DNA from: Marinomonas atlantica
GTDB lineage: Bacteria > Pseudomonadota > Gammaproteobacteria > Pseudomonadales > Marinomonadaceae
Direction of reading: 5' to 3'
DNA length: 58,914 nt
NCBI RefSeq assembly: GCF_001639725.1
Contig: NZ_LTAW01000014.1
Location: 1-58,914 of the forward strand
Below, one piece after another: positions 9,049 to 17,944 of this stretch (position 1 is the first letter of the stretch; every line of letters starts with the position of its first letter). The position numbers and the translations under genes were made by a program. The notes beneath the pieces are model-generated. The model did not search any database. It had not been told where the DNA came from and worked only from the letters and a program-made list of their open reading frames with translations.

Positions 9049-9234
9049 ACTACTACGGACGATGTAGAGTACAGTTAGAGGTTATTGATTGAAGAAATAG
9101 CACTCCAACTATATTATCTTTATCAGTTCCTCGTATGCTTAGATTTCAGCAATAACCGACACACTTAGTAAAGTAGAATGAGGCCAAGTGGCCTATATGC
9201 TTTTGGTTCTAACACAATCCGCTAAGGTGCTCAA

Positions 9235-9575
9235 ATGAACACCCCATTTAAGCAAATCATTCTATGTGAACGATACCAGATTGAAGGCTTAAAGAAACTA
9301 GGATTTTCCGCTCGAAAGATCGCTGACAAGAAGCTGGAGCCAAGCTCATTCCAAACCAAGTATATATTGACTAACGGCCAGCACACTTTGATGCGAAAGA
9401 AGGGATTGGACACTGGGAAGGAGATACAGTCTATGGTCAGGGTGCCATCTGGTTACAGTCAAAGAGCGTGTTTCAGAGACACTGCTCATGTGCCAAGCGA
9501 AGAATAAGACAAAGAAAGTGGTATATCAGGGGATCAAACGAGTGTTAAAACCCGCACATTCATTTACTAACCCTA
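9235..9575 (+). pseudogene. IS30-family transposase remnant
   Basis: The N-terminal helix-turn-helix of an IS30 transposase is recognisable (ERYQIEGLKKLGFSARKIAD, starting about 12 residues in), but most of the middle is missing. In a second frame near 9408-9440 the sequence encodes GHWEGDTVYG, the region of the first catalytic aspartate of IS30 enzymes. After another frame change, VTVKERVSETLLMCQ and KKVVYQGIKRVLKPA follow. Internal deletion plus at least two frameshifts make it non-functional. It lies between two defence-like units, which fits an accessory region. Confidence 0.75.
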
Positions 9576-9590
9576 TATCTAACTAAACAC

Positions 9591-10601
9591 TCACGCCAAT
9601 CTAAACTCGCTCTTGCTTTGCCATAGGTTCGAAGCGCTGCTCCTCGCTATCTGATACGCCCAATCTGCTACAGCCATGGATTTCTCTTTATCGCACTCAA
9701 CGTAGCTGGCAAGTTCCTCAGATATCATATTCGCGTGGTTGGCAAGATTGTTTTCTTCCCATTTGTACTTGTGTTCATAGCTGGCGAGGTAATCTCGTTT
9801 ACTGTTGTTGCAAGCACGATCAGCCAATACAAAGTTGTGGCCAAGATCGAACGCGTATTTGGCAAATGGGATAAAGTGATCCACTTCGGCATGTTGCTCG
9901 AGCTTTTTGCCGCAGTAGAAGCAGGTATTTTTCTGTATCTCTTGAAGTAAAGGCTTGGCATAGGCTAAAGCCTTGCGGTCTTGACCAAATAGAAATTCCG
10001 GCAAGTTGGCCTGCGCACCTACAAGATATTGGTTGTGCTTGAAAGAAATGATTCTGTCGATCCAAGCGGCCCGTGCGAGGTAAGTGATCAGGTGATAAAA
10101 CTCACGAAAATAGCCCGCGATGCCAGCATTTAGCTCAATATAATTCTGTTTTTTATCATGCGGATATAAAAAGCATTCTTCTTTTTTTGCCAATATCTGC
10201 AAACGCCACAGTGGGCCATTTTTGAGGGCTGTCTTTGCTACTCTATGCACGGTTCTATAATGAGGGCTTTTATATAGCTGATTGATGTTATACAACCCTG
10301 TTTGCTGGATGCTTTGTACCGCCGTGATAATAGCGATTTGCTTATGTGAATCACTGTTTTGGTGCAATTGCATTGTTTGGCTAGAACCACCAAACGGTCG
10401 GGCCTGGTTCCAATACAAACGAAGCATTTTGTCCGCTAAAACATCTAACTGAATAGGGAGTTTACTGTTTACAGTCACACTAGAACTTTCCACACAGACA
10501 TCCGCAATCGCATGTAATAACGCATACTTGTATGTTGCGGTAAAATCGCCTTCCACCAACATCCGTTGAATGTAAGCAATAAACTCGATGGCCGTTTTCA
10601 T
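9591..10601 (-). CDS. HNH endonuclease-domain protein
   Basis: A 336-residue protein with a C-terminal HNH nuclease motif: CFYCGKKL (zinc-binding CxxC), EVDHFIPF (the first conserved His) and NFVLADRACNNSKRDYLA (Asn and second-half residues). The N-terminal 200 residues carry no domain I recognise and may determine the target. The ATG at 10601 (MKTAIEF) is preferred over the upstream one at 10625, because it lies 7 nt after the stop of the methyltransferase gene rather than inside it. It is the last gene of the probable WYL regulator - methyltransferase - HNH operon. A role in cutting foreign DNA is plausible from the nuclease and neighbours but not shown. Confidence 0.82.
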   Translation of the reverse strand: MKTAIEFIAYIQRMLVEGDFTATYKYALLHAIADVCVESSSVTVNSKLPIQLDVLADKMLRLYWNQARPFGGSSQTMQLHQNSDSHKQIAIITAVQSIQQTGLYNINQLYKSPHYRTVHRVAKTALKNGPLWRLQILAKKEECFLYPHDKKQNYIELNAGIAGYFREFYHLITYLARAAWIDRIISFKHNQYLVGAQANLPEFLFGQDRKALAYAKPLLQEIQKNTCFYCGKKLEQHAEVDHFIPFAKYAFDLGHNFVLADRACNNSKRDYLASYEHKYKWEENNLANHANMISEELASYVECDKEKSMAVADWAYQIARSSASNLWQSKSEFRLA

Positions 10602-10608
10602 CGTTAGA

Positions 10609-11199
10609 CTACTCTTGCTTTTCAACGATTATGTTGAGCCACTGTTCGGACGAGCGGCCCTCTCTCTGGTCACCTGTTACCCACATATCTTTGACCTCAA
10701 ACCCTTCCAAATACTGCCTGACCGTTTGTTCGGTCTGGTCACAAAAGAAGCGCCCTTTTTTAACACGCTCTTCATCACCATGCTTGAACGACATGTACAA
10801 AATGCCATTTTGCTTGAGTGCTTTACGTAATCGTGAAATTGCATCCATGAGTTCTACTTTGGGGACATGCAGTAAACTTGCACAGCACCAGATGCCATCA
10901 TATAAATCAGACTCATTAAATGTTTGAAAGGTGAGCACGTCGACGTCGATATTCAGATAATTCGATGCGATTAGAGCAAGCTCAGAGCTCGCATCAAAAG
11001 CCGATATCTTATGCCCTATTGATTGAAAATACTTCGCATCGCGGCCACTGCCACAACCCGCATCGAGGATATGGCCATATGGTGGGATACAAGGGAGAAA
11101 ACGCTGATACAACGCAGACATATCGACTGGTAGCGTGCTCTTAGCAAAGTCTTCTGCAAACGTGTCGTAATACAAGGTCGTGTTAGCTTTCAAATCCAT
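10609..11199 (-). CDS. Class I SAM-dependent methyltransferase
   Basis: A 196-residue Rossmann-fold methyltransferase. Motif I, ILDAGCGSG, is at residues 44-52, the acidic residue of motif II is in ISAFDAS, and WCCASLLHV is the post-motif segment. The size and the lack of a target-recognition domain fit a small-molecule, RNA or protein methyltransferase better than a classical DNA-modification enzyme. The substrate cannot be told from sequence. It sits 52 bp after the WYL gene and 7 bp before the HNH gene on the same strand, so a shared transcript and function are likely. Confidence 0.85.
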   Translation of the reverse strand: MDLKANTTLYYDTFAEDFAKSTLPVDMSALYQRFLPCIPPYGHILDAGCGSGRDAKYFQSIGHKISAFDASSELALIASNYLNIDVDVLTFQTFNESDLYDGIWCCASLLHVPKVELMDAISRLRKALKQNGILYMSFKHGDEERVKKGRFFCDQTEQTVRQYLEGFEVKDMWVTGDQREGRSSEQWLNIIVEKQE

Positions 11200-11251
11200 G
11201 TAGCACCTTGAGCGAAAGGGAATGATATAAAATTGACATGACTACTATCTG

Positions 11252-12253
11252 TCACGACATCAGCCCCAACACTTCTCTCGCCTGCTGGTGAATATGCTCA
11301 CGCCATACTTGCGGCTCCTGCACGTCAATCGCAGCCCCGTAGCCTTGTATCCACCAAAGCGTTTGTTGGTCATCTGGTACCGTGGCAGTCAGTTGATACC
11401 AGCCGTCTTCTTCTGGTTTCAAATTTTGGTCTTCGCTTAAAGGCGTTTCGGACAGTAACCAAGCGATTTCATTTTTCACACGCGCTTTGAGCTGTACATC
11501 GTCGATGGAGACTCTGTAATCAAATGCGCTTTGATTAAGATATTCGCTTAAGTTGAAGCCTTTTAGTGGGCGAAAATTTTTTTGGGAGCGCTCTGCCCTT
11601 TGGATTCTATGCAATGCAAATTGGCGTATGTCATCGTAGTCTTTTACGGTTGCTAAAAGGTAGCTGACACTATGACGAACAACGATGGCTTGCGGATGCA
11701 GTGTGTAGTCTTTGGGTTCATTATGTTTACGGCTTAGGTAGGTTACGTCAATGGCGTACTCTTCTAACGCCGCTTCGGATACAGCGTCCCAAATACCCTG
11801 TTTAACTTGAGCAGGAAGTAAAGCTTTACCATTCGGGATGGCTTTGACGCGATTAGCCCAGCCAGAGTAGTGATTCTTAGGTAGCGCGTTTAAGTATTGT
11901 TGGGCCGCTTTGAATTGAGGCGCAATCTGATCTACAGCGATTTGCGGCAGTAAACCAGATAAATACTCATGCGCCAGTACTAACGTTAAGGCTGTTGGTG
12001 TATCCAGCCCAAGCTTTGAATCATTAAAGCTAGCTGACAAATTCCAACGGTGCTCGCCATCACCTTCTATACAATTAAGCGGTAAATGGTCCATCATGTC
12101 TTTAAGATCACGCTGAACTGTACGCAGGTTGACCACAAAACCTTTTTCTTCTAATTTTCGATGAATGGCTGAAGTGGCTCTGTAACTAGGCTTTTTGGGG
12201 ATGATTTTCAGCATCGCGAGCGTGCGAAATAAGGTGCCGTGTTTTTTACCCAT
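11252..12253 (-). CDS. WYL-domain transcriptional regulator
   Basis: A 333-residue regulator with an N-terminal winged helix (about residues 8-70, TSAIHRKLEEKGFVVNLRTV) and a WYL-type ligand-sensing domain in the middle (about 140-235: IDVTYLSRKHNEPKDYTL, then LHPQAIVVRHSVSYLLATV) plus a C-terminal extension. WYL regulators of this type often head phage-defence operons such as BREX and CBASS, where they repress until induced. Here the gene is first in a minus-strand set followed by the methyltransferase and HNH genes, so it probably controls that set. The signal it senses is unknown. Confidence 0.87.
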   Translation of the reverse strand: MGKKHGTLFRTLAMLKIIPKKPSYRATSAIHRKLEEKGFVVNLRTVQRDLKDMMDHLPLNCIEGDGEHRWNLSASFNDSKLGLDTPTALTLVLAHEYLSGLLPQIAVDQIAPQFKAAQQYLNALPKNHYSGWANRVKAIPNGKALLPAQVKQGIWDAVSEAALEEYAIDVTYLSRKHNEPKDYTLHPQAIVVRHSVSYLLATVKDYDDIRQFALHRIQRAERSQKNFRPLKGFNLSEYLNQSAFDYRVSIDDVQLKARVKNEIAWLLSETPLSEDQNLKPEEDGWYQLTATVPDDQQTLWWIQGYGAAIDVQEPQVWREHIHQQAREVLGLMS

Positions 12254-12404
12254 GTTTGTGTCCTTACATACTTCCTTCTTGACGAAAACCTTACCATAAA
12301 CCCAATCAGGTAATCGCCTGTTTTATACCAAGCATTGGTTCTCTAAACGGCATTCAATAGCCAATATGCTAAGATGGCATTTTATCTCAACTCTGGGAGC
12401 CTTC

Positions 12405-12842
12405 ATGTTACGTCGACTTATTATGGCCTTGGCACTGATCCCCCTTGCAGGGACATCCTTTGCAGCGGAGCATATCGTTAAAATGGTCAATCAAAATGAT
12501 TGGGGGACGATGGCCTTTGAGCCAAGTTTTTTACACGTCGAGGTGGGTGATACGGTGACGTTTGAGCCAACAGACTATGGTCATAATGCGGTCACGATTA
12601 ATTATATGGTACCAAGAGGGGCGAACCGTTACCGCGGTAAAATCAACAAGCCCATTACGATGGAGATTAATAAGTCAGGCTTTTATGGCATTGAATGTTC
12701 ACCGCATTTGACCATGGGCATGGTGATGATTATTCAAGCAGGGGACGGTGATATAACAGAGTTTGAGATCCCTAAGACCTTACCCAAACAGGCCAAGCTG
12801 CGCTTCCATGCCATTAAAGACTATGCAATGTCGCAGCATTAG
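12405..12842 (+). CDS. Pseudoazurin (periplasmic blue copper protein)
   Basis: A 145-residue cupredoxin. A 20-residue signal peptide (MLRRLIMALA, then LIPLAGTSFA) is followed by a mature domain. Copper ligands His60, Cys98, His101 and Met106 correspond exactly, after removal of 20 residues, to His40, Cys78, His81 and Met86 of known pseudoazurins. The ATG at 12405 is chosen over 12366 because it puts the signal peptide at the N-terminus and has GGGAG upstream. Pseudoazurins carry electrons in the periplasm, often to nitrite or nitrous-oxide reductase. No denitrification gene is in this window, so the partner is unknown. Confidence 0.93.
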   Translation: MLRRLIMALALIPLAGTSFAAEHIVKMVNQNDWGTMAFEPSFLHVEVGDTVTFEPTDYGHNAVTINYMVPRGANRYRGKINKPITMEINKSGFYGIECSPHLTMGMVMIIQAGDGDITEFEIPKTLPKQAKLRFHAIKDYAMSQH

Positions 12843-12881
12843 TCGAAGGACAATCAAAAGGTCAATGCACCCATACTTTAA

Positions 12882-12920
12882 AAGAGAAAGCTCAGCGGCC
12901 CTTAAGCTGAGCTTTCTCTT
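12882..12920. terminator. Bidirectional terminator between pseudoazurin and ggt
   Basis: A perfect 15-bp stem (AAGAGAAAGCTCAGC and its complement) around a 9-nt loop lies between two convergent genes, 40 bp after the pseudoazurin stop and 7 bp before the ggt stop. Short A/T flanks are on both sides. Confidence 0.85.
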
Positions 12921-12926
12921 GTGTTA

Positions 12927-14678
12927 TTAATCTCCTAAGACCGTTCCCTCGCGTCGAGGGTCGGCACCACCAAAGAGCTTACCCTCTTCAATCATAATAC
13001 CCTGTAGTCCAGAATTAAGGTCTCGCAAAGACACTTGGTAGCCCATTGCCTCTAAGTCTTTAGCGAGCACTTCTGCAGAGGTTCCCTGTTCAATATCAAA
13101 GGTACCAAAACGGTTTAGCATATTCGGTAACGAGATCGCTTCTTGGATATCCATGCCCCACTCTAAATGCGCTATCAGTGCTTTGGAGACGTAACCAATA
13201 ATGCGACTGCCGCCCGGAGAACCGACCACTAAGTACGGTTTATCGTCTTTCATCACGATAGTGGGCGCCATGGATGAACGCGGACGCTTACCCGGCTCCA
13301 GACGGTTGGCAATTGGGTAACCTTGCCTGTAAGAGGCAAATGAAAAGTCTGTTAGTTCATTATTCAGCAGGAATCCATTACTCATCACTCGGGAGCCAAA
13401 ACCGTTTTCAATGGTCGTTGTAACGGACAAGGCATTTCCCTCTGCGTCGACAATAGAAATGTGGCTGGTGCTCGGGAATTCGATGGACTGATCGTCTGCC
13501 AAAGTAATGGCATTTTGCCAGTCAGGCTCGCCTGCTGACACCGTTTCTAAGGCTTTACCGGGGGTGATTAGCTTCGCTCGGCTGGCAAGATACTGTTCAT
13601 CCAGCAAGCCCTTTGGCATGGGCACAAAGTCGGTATCGGCTATGTAGCGACCGCGATCAGCAAACGCTAGGCGTGAGGCATCACCAATGATTTGCCAAGC
13701 GGTTGGTGATTCAGGCCCCATGGCCGCTAGGTCAAAATGCTGAGTCATACCTAAGATTTGACCCACCGTTAATGCCCCCGAACTCGGCGGTCCCATGCCA
13801 CAAATATCAAATTGCTTATAAGGCAAACATGTGGCATCGCGCTCCTTGATTTTATAAGTCATAAAATCTTCTAAGGCCAACACGCCGGGATTGTCTGATG
13901 TCGAGCGCACAGCGGTTACGATGTCTTGTGCAATGTCACCCTGATAAAAAGCATCCGCCCCTGACTTGGCAATGCTCGTCAGCGTTTTGGCATAGGCTGG
14001 ATTTTTAAGCCGTGTTCCCTCTTGCAGAGGTGCGCCATTAGCATCTAAGAAATACGCGGCGGTATCAGGAAAGCGCGACAGAGATTCTTTAGTGTTAGCG
14101 ATGGCACCAGCAAGTCTAGGCGAGACGTCAAAGCCATCTTGTGCCAACGCAATCGCAGGCTCAAACAGAGCTTTCCAAGACAGTTGCCCACCTTGCTCAT
14201 GCAGCGTTTGCATTAAGGCCACGGTGCCGGGTGTACCCACTGAGCGCCCACCAATCACAGCATCATAAAACTTAAACGTCGTACCATCTTGGTGTTGAAA
14301 TAATTCAGGTGTGGCTGCTTGAGGGGCGGTTTCACGACCATCAAAAGTTGTTAGTTTTTGAGAGTTAGCATCGTAATACACGGCAAACGCCCCGCCTCCG
14401 AGCCCAGAAGACTGTGGCTCTACCAGCCCTAATACCGCTTGCACTGCGACATAGGCGTCTAATGCCGAGCCGCCCTTTTTCAAGATGGCATAACCCGCTT
14501 CTACCGCTTTAGGGTTGGCAGCCGCCACCATGAATTGCTTTGCTTCCACTAACTGCTTTTGCTGTATTTCCCCTGCCATTTCCGGCGCCACAGCATCGGC
14601 TGTTTGCTGGGCCGCAAACGCCATTTGCGCAGAGACTAAAGACATTGATAACACTAAAGATTTGAATACAAAACGCAT
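12927..14678 (-). CDS. ggt: Gamma-glutamyltranspeptidase
   Basis: A 583-residue N-terminal-nucleophile hydrolase with a signal peptide (LVLSMSLVSAQMAFAA). The self-cleavage site is in STSHISIVD, where the Thr becomes the N-terminus and nucleophile of the small subunit. LLNNELTDFSF and KRPRSSMAPTIV, GSPGGSRII are conserved substrate-pocket segments. The periplasmic enzyme removes the gamma-glutamyl group of glutathione and related peptides. The length is normal. It is a single gene, 107 bp downstream of dinB, and ends at a strong terminator. Confidence 0.95.
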   Translation of the reverse strand: MRFVFKSLVLSMSLVSAQMAFAAQQTADAVAPEMAGEIQQKQLVEAKQFMVAAANPKAVEAGYAILKKGGSALDAYVAVQAVLGLVEPQSSGLGGGAFAVYYDANSQKLTTFDGRETAPQAATPELFQHQDGTTFKFYDAVIGGRSVGTPGTVALMQTLHEQGGQLSWKALFEPAIALAQDGFDVSPRLAGAIANTKESLSRFPDTAAYFLDANGAPLQEGTRLKNPAYAKTLTSIAKSGADAFYQGDIAQDIVTAVRSTSDNPGVLALEDFMTYKIKERDATCLPYKQFDICGMGPPSSGALTVGQILGMTQHFDLAAMGPESPTAWQIIGDASRLAFADRGRYIADTDFVPMPKGLLDEQYLASRAKLITPGKALETVSAGEPDWQNAITLADDQSIEFPSTSHISIVDAEGNALSVTTTIENGFGSRVMSNGFLLNNELTDFSFASYRQGYPIANRLEPGKRPRSSMAPTIVMKDDKPYLVVGSPGGSRIIGYVSKALIAHLEWGMDIQEAISLPNMLNRFGTFDIEQGTSAEVLAKDLEAMGYQVSLRDLNSGLQGIMIEEGKLFGGADPRREGTVLGD

Positions 14679-14784
14679 AGATACATTCCTTATATAACGA
14701 TTGTAACGGCGGGTATTACCCGTTTTCTTAATGCTAGGTTTTCGATTTTTCTATGAAGGGGCTTTCGTATTGATCACGTTATTT

Positions 14785-15861
14785 TTAAAAATCTAACAAA
14801 AGCTGTCGTACTTCGCCTTCTGAACGCAACATAACACTGAGGCCCAGCAACCGAATTTCGCGACCGTTTTGACGTGTTAAAACCTCTTTCAGTAGATCAT
14901 GAAAGTAAGTCAGATCCAAGCCGCTGTGCACATGCTCAATGGTCGTCTGCTGAAAGTCGGCAAATTTGACCTTAATACCTTGCTTGCTGATCAATCTGTC
15001 GGGCGATACTTTTCCTAAGCGCTCAAACAACTCTGGAAACAGCTTTTGCTCAATGATCTGCCAGCACTCATCAAAGCTGGAAATATTATGAGAAAACGTT
15101 CGTTCCACCCCTACAGACTTGCGTTGACGGTGAGGGGTGACTTCACGGCGATCAATGCCATGGCTTCGATTCCAAAGTGAGTGACCTAAGCGCCCAAATT
15201 TACGCGTTAGCTCAAGATAATCACTATTGCGAATATCTGCACAGACATAAAGCCCTGCTTCATGCAGTTTCTGTAGACTTACTTTGCCAACACCAGGAAT
15301 TTTCTCTAGGGGAAGCGTATTAATGACATCTTGCATCTCTCTGGGCGTAATCACGAACTGACCATCGGGCTTGTTCATATCCGATGCAACTTTGGCAAGA
15401 AACTTTATCGGTGCGACACCAGCCGATGCAGTGAGATTCAGTTCAGTACGAATGTCATTGCGAATGGCCTCAGCAATGAGAGTTGCGGACCCTTGTAAAT
15501 GAGTGCTGTCCGTAACATCTAAATACGCCTCGTCTAGGGACAAGGGTTCTATCAGATCGGTGTAGCGTGCAAAGATTGCTCGCACTTTTTGGGAGATATC
15601 TCGATACACCTGCATTCTGCCAGGCACAACGGTAAGATGAGGACAGAGCTTCTTAGCCCAAGCGGTCGACATTGCGGAATGAACACCGAATGTCCGTGCT
15701 TCATAGTTACAGGTACTGATAACACCACGACGCTTTTCGCTGCCACCTACCGCTAATGGAATTTTACGGTAGCGTGGCTCATCTCGCATTTCGACCGACG
15801 CGTAGAAAGCATCCATATCAATATGGATAATTTTCCTTTGGATTAAGTCATCGTCTTGCAT
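14785..15861 (-). CDS. dinB: DNA polymerase IV (Y-family, translesion)
   Basis: A 358-residue Y-family polymerase. Metal-binding residues are in IIHIDMDAFYASVE (Asp15) and SLDEAYLDV (Asp110, Glu111). The helix-hairpin-helix region (IPGVGKVSLQKL) and the C-terminal little-finger domain follow. It copies damaged templates in the SOS response. A perfect LexA box lies only 6 nt upstream of the ATG, so LexA bound there would block both transcription and the start region. Given that closeness and the poor ribosome-binding site, the message may be nearly leaderless. The assignment is secure. Confidence 0.97.
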   Translation of the reverse strand: MQDDDLIQRKIIHIDMDAFYASVEMRDEPRYRKIPLAVGGSEKRRGVISTCNYEARTFGVHSAMSTAWAKKLCPHLTVVPGRMQVYRDISQKVRAIFARYTDLIEPLSLDEAYLDVTDSTHLQGSATLIAEAIRNDIRTELNLTASAGVAPIKFLAKVASDMNKPDGQFVITPREMQDVINTLPLEKIPGVGKVSLQKLHEAGLYVCADIRNSDYLELTRKFGRLGHSLWNRSHGIDRREVTPHRQRKSVGVERTFSHNISSFDECWQIIEQKLFPELFERLGKVSPDRLISKQGIKVKFADFQQTTIEHVHSGLDLTYFHDLLKEVLTRQNGREIRLLGLSVMLRSEGEVRQLLLDF

Positions 15862-15867
15862 TCTTAA

Positions 15868-15887
15868 TACTGTTCAAATAAACAGTA
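15868..15887. promoter_or_regulatory. LexA (SOS) box of dinB
   Basis: The 20-bp sequence TACTGTTCAAATAAACAGTA is a textbook LexA operator (CTGT-N8-ACAG with extended symmetric arms). It lies immediately upstream of dinB. Confidence 0.93.
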
Positions 15888-16302
15888 TTTATACAGATAT
15901 TCTTGAACTTGTCCAGCGCCTAAAACACTTTACCCATGACTACTTAATACATAAGCTCAAATAAAATCTTTGCTCCTTTCGTTTTACAGATATAAGCAAC
16001 AATTATTATCCAAATGTAACAACACTTCGCTTATGCTCTTATACAATCGCGCTAGACTGAACATAACTGAAGGCCAAAGTGAGGTTTTAGCGATAGTGTT
16101 TTTGACACAATCGACTTTGGTTCTTAGGTGTCCTTAGCCGTCATCCTGTGATCTAGCCAAGCTGCATCGTGATAAGTAAGTTAGAGTGAATGATGCCTTA
16201 CGATATACTTAACAAACGTTAAGGAGAGAAGCCTCATCAACTTAGGCCTGCTAATCAGCGGCATAATGCTGATCAGTTTAAATTGTGAACGAGGAGAAGA
16301 TA
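15888..16302. other. Intergenic region and leader of the DUF2158 gene
   Basis: No gene is seen in these 415 bp. The part after 16070 probably contains the promoter and 5' leader of the downstream gene. It includes an imperfect hairpin at about 16247-16275 (CTAATCAGC against GCTGATCAG) just before the GAGGAGA ribosome-binding site at 16291, and a second purine-rich AAGGAGAG at about 16221 with no matching start. A regulated leader is possible but unproven. Confidence 0.35.
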
Positions 16303-16689
16303 ATGAATGATCGCTTTAACGTTGGAGACATTGTCAGATACTGTGAAAATGGCCCAAAATTAGTCGTAGAAAGTCTATCTTCGTATCCAGAGCATTACCG
16401 TTGTATATGGTTTGATGACTTCAATCGCCTACAGATCAACTCTTTTATACCAGAGACTCTTACCTTCATTGAAGCGATTAAATGCGATGAAGAAGCGCTG
16501 CACAAAGGTGAAAAAGTCAAATTAGTCTGGGGCGGACCAAAATTGATCATCGAGGCTACCAATGATGACGGAGATACTTATGTATGTTCATGGTTTGATG
16601 ATCACAAGGAGTTTCATCGATCGGATATAAAGAGAGACGTTTTAAGACGTCTTGATACGTTAAGAAAACACCGTATTGACGATTTTTAG
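16303..16689 (+). CDS. Small protein with two tandem DUF2158 (YodC-like) domains
   Basis: A 128-residue acidic protein made of two copies of a YodC/DUF2158-type module. Each has the pattern: entry motif (FNVGDIVRY or LHKGEKVKLVW), GGPKL/NGPKL plus V/I-E, then a CxWFDD strand (CIWFDD near residue 40, CSWFDD near 104). Single-domain members are about 60-80 residues and of unknown function. The ATG at 16303 is chosen because GAGGAGA lies 6 nt upstream; the in-frame GTG at 16285 overlaps that site. It is a monocistronic gene. Duplication of the module within one chain is the notable feature. Confidence 0.75.
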   Translation: MNDRFNVGDIVRYCENGPKLVVESLSSYPEHYRCIWFDDFNRLQINSFIPETLTFIEAIKCDEEALHKGEKVKLVWGGPKLIIEATNDDGDTYVCSWFDDHKEFHRSDIKRDVLRRLDTLRKHRIDDF

Positions 16690-16894
16690 TACAGACAACG
16701 GCCATTGATTGTCTGATCGAACTTATTTCTCAAACCGCTTTTAGGTTTTGGATGTTTTATTGCTTGGCAATAAAGCCAGACACGGTCAAATCAACGTATC
16801 CGTTCGGCACTCCCCTCTATAACCTACCTTTGATGAATAGTTAAATATCGCTTAACTAAGCAGATGCCTTATATTTTTTCTTTTTCTAGCACAT

Positions 16895-16926
16895 AAAAAA
16901 ACCCCTATGATAATCATAGGGGTTTT
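16895..16926. terminator. Terminator of the cat operon
   Basis: A 14-bp stem (AAAACCCCTATGAT and its complement) with a minimal loop and A/T tracts on both sides lies 30 bp beyond the catA stop. It can serve both strands. Confidence 0.85.
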
Positions 16927-16955
16927 CATTGAGCGGCCTAAAAAAGAATCAAATG

Positions 16956-17873
16956 TTAAGCTACTGTCGCACGTGCGCGGGCGTGTTTGTCTTCTAAATC
17001 CGTATTGTCCGTTTTAAGGATTTCAACATTGAACTCAACATCTAGGTATTCACTGTCAAAGCCATGTGCGTTGTCATTCTTTGGTGTTGCGTCAACAACC
17101 AATTCATCACGAGTCGCAAAAGCGAAGTCATCATAAGTGTATGCATCACCCGCCAAGTTAATCTGTGTTGTTAGATGCTTGTAACCTGGTTTAGATACAA
17201 AGTAGTGAATGTGAGCAGGACGGTTACCATGACGGCCAAGGCTCTGAAGCACTTTAATTGTGTTACCTTCCGGCGGCACGCCGTAGCCGTTTGGCACGAT
17301 GCTGCGAGCACGGTAGCAACCGTCTGCATCCGTAATCACTCGACGACGTAGGTTGAATTCACTTTGTGTTGGATCAAAGTAAGAGTAACCACCTTTAGAG
17401 TCAGCATGCCATAGGTCAACAACTGCACCGGCTACAGGGTTACCATCTTCATCAAGTATTTTACCGTGGAGCCACATGCCTTGACCTGGAGATTGACCAT
17501 CGTCCATGCGTGTTTCGCCTTCTGAGATAGGCGCATTTTCGACATATAGAGGGCCTTCGATAGTACGTGGTGTACCACCTGCTAGGCCTGCTGCTTCATC
17601 TTTAGCGTCTTCGCGAATATCTAGGAAATGATCAAAACCTAAACCTGGTGCAAGCAAAACAGCTTCTTTCGTTGTGCCAAGGTCATTTAGATAATGTACA
17701 CCTTCCCAAAACTCATCAGGTGTAATGTCTAGGTCATCAATCATTTTGTAAATATCAGATACTAGGCGATAAACAATTTCTTTCATTCGCGGGTTACCTT
17801 GGTCTTTGTCCAAACCTGCCACTTTTTTCAATAACGTTTGTACTGCTTCTGTTTGAATTGTTTTAACAGTCAT
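16956..17873 (-). CDS. catA: Catechol 1,2-dioxygenase
   Basis: A 305-residue intradiol dioxygenase. It has the N-terminal helical linker domain typical of catechol 1,2-dioxygenases, then the beta-sandwich core with the ferric-iron ligands: Tyr in GPLYVENAP, Tyr in GCYRARSIVPNGY, and the two His in RPAHIHYFVS. It opens catechol between the hydroxyls to cis,cis-muconate in the cytoplasm. It is the third gene of catB-catC-catA, with 71 bp after catC. Catechol produced by the iac genes in this window would be its natural substrate. Confidence 0.96.
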   Translation of the reverse strand: MTVKTIQTEAVQTLLKKVAGLDKDQGNPRMKEIVYRLVSDIYKMIDDLDITPDEFWEGVHYLNDLGTTKEAVLLAPGLGFDHFLDIREDAKDEAAGLAGGTPRTIEGPLYVENAPISEGETRMDDGQSPGQGMWLHGKILDEDGNPVAGAVVDLWHADSKGGYSYFDPTQSEFNLRRRVITDADGCYRARSIVPNGYGVPPEGNTIKVLQSLGRHGNRPAHIHYFVSKPGYKHLTTQINLAGDAYTYDDFAFATRDELVVDATPKNDNAHGFDSEYLDVEFNVEILKTDNTDLEDKHARARATVA

Positions 17874-17944
17874 CTTAATCTCTCCGATTAGAGTGCCGTT
17901 AGAGCACTATTATTAAGTTTTATTTTTGTTTTAATACGTTAGAG

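Noticed and set aside
14700..14740. GGCGGGTATTACCCG as a dinB terminator
   Set aside because: Loop too small and no T run on the minus strand, where it would have to work.
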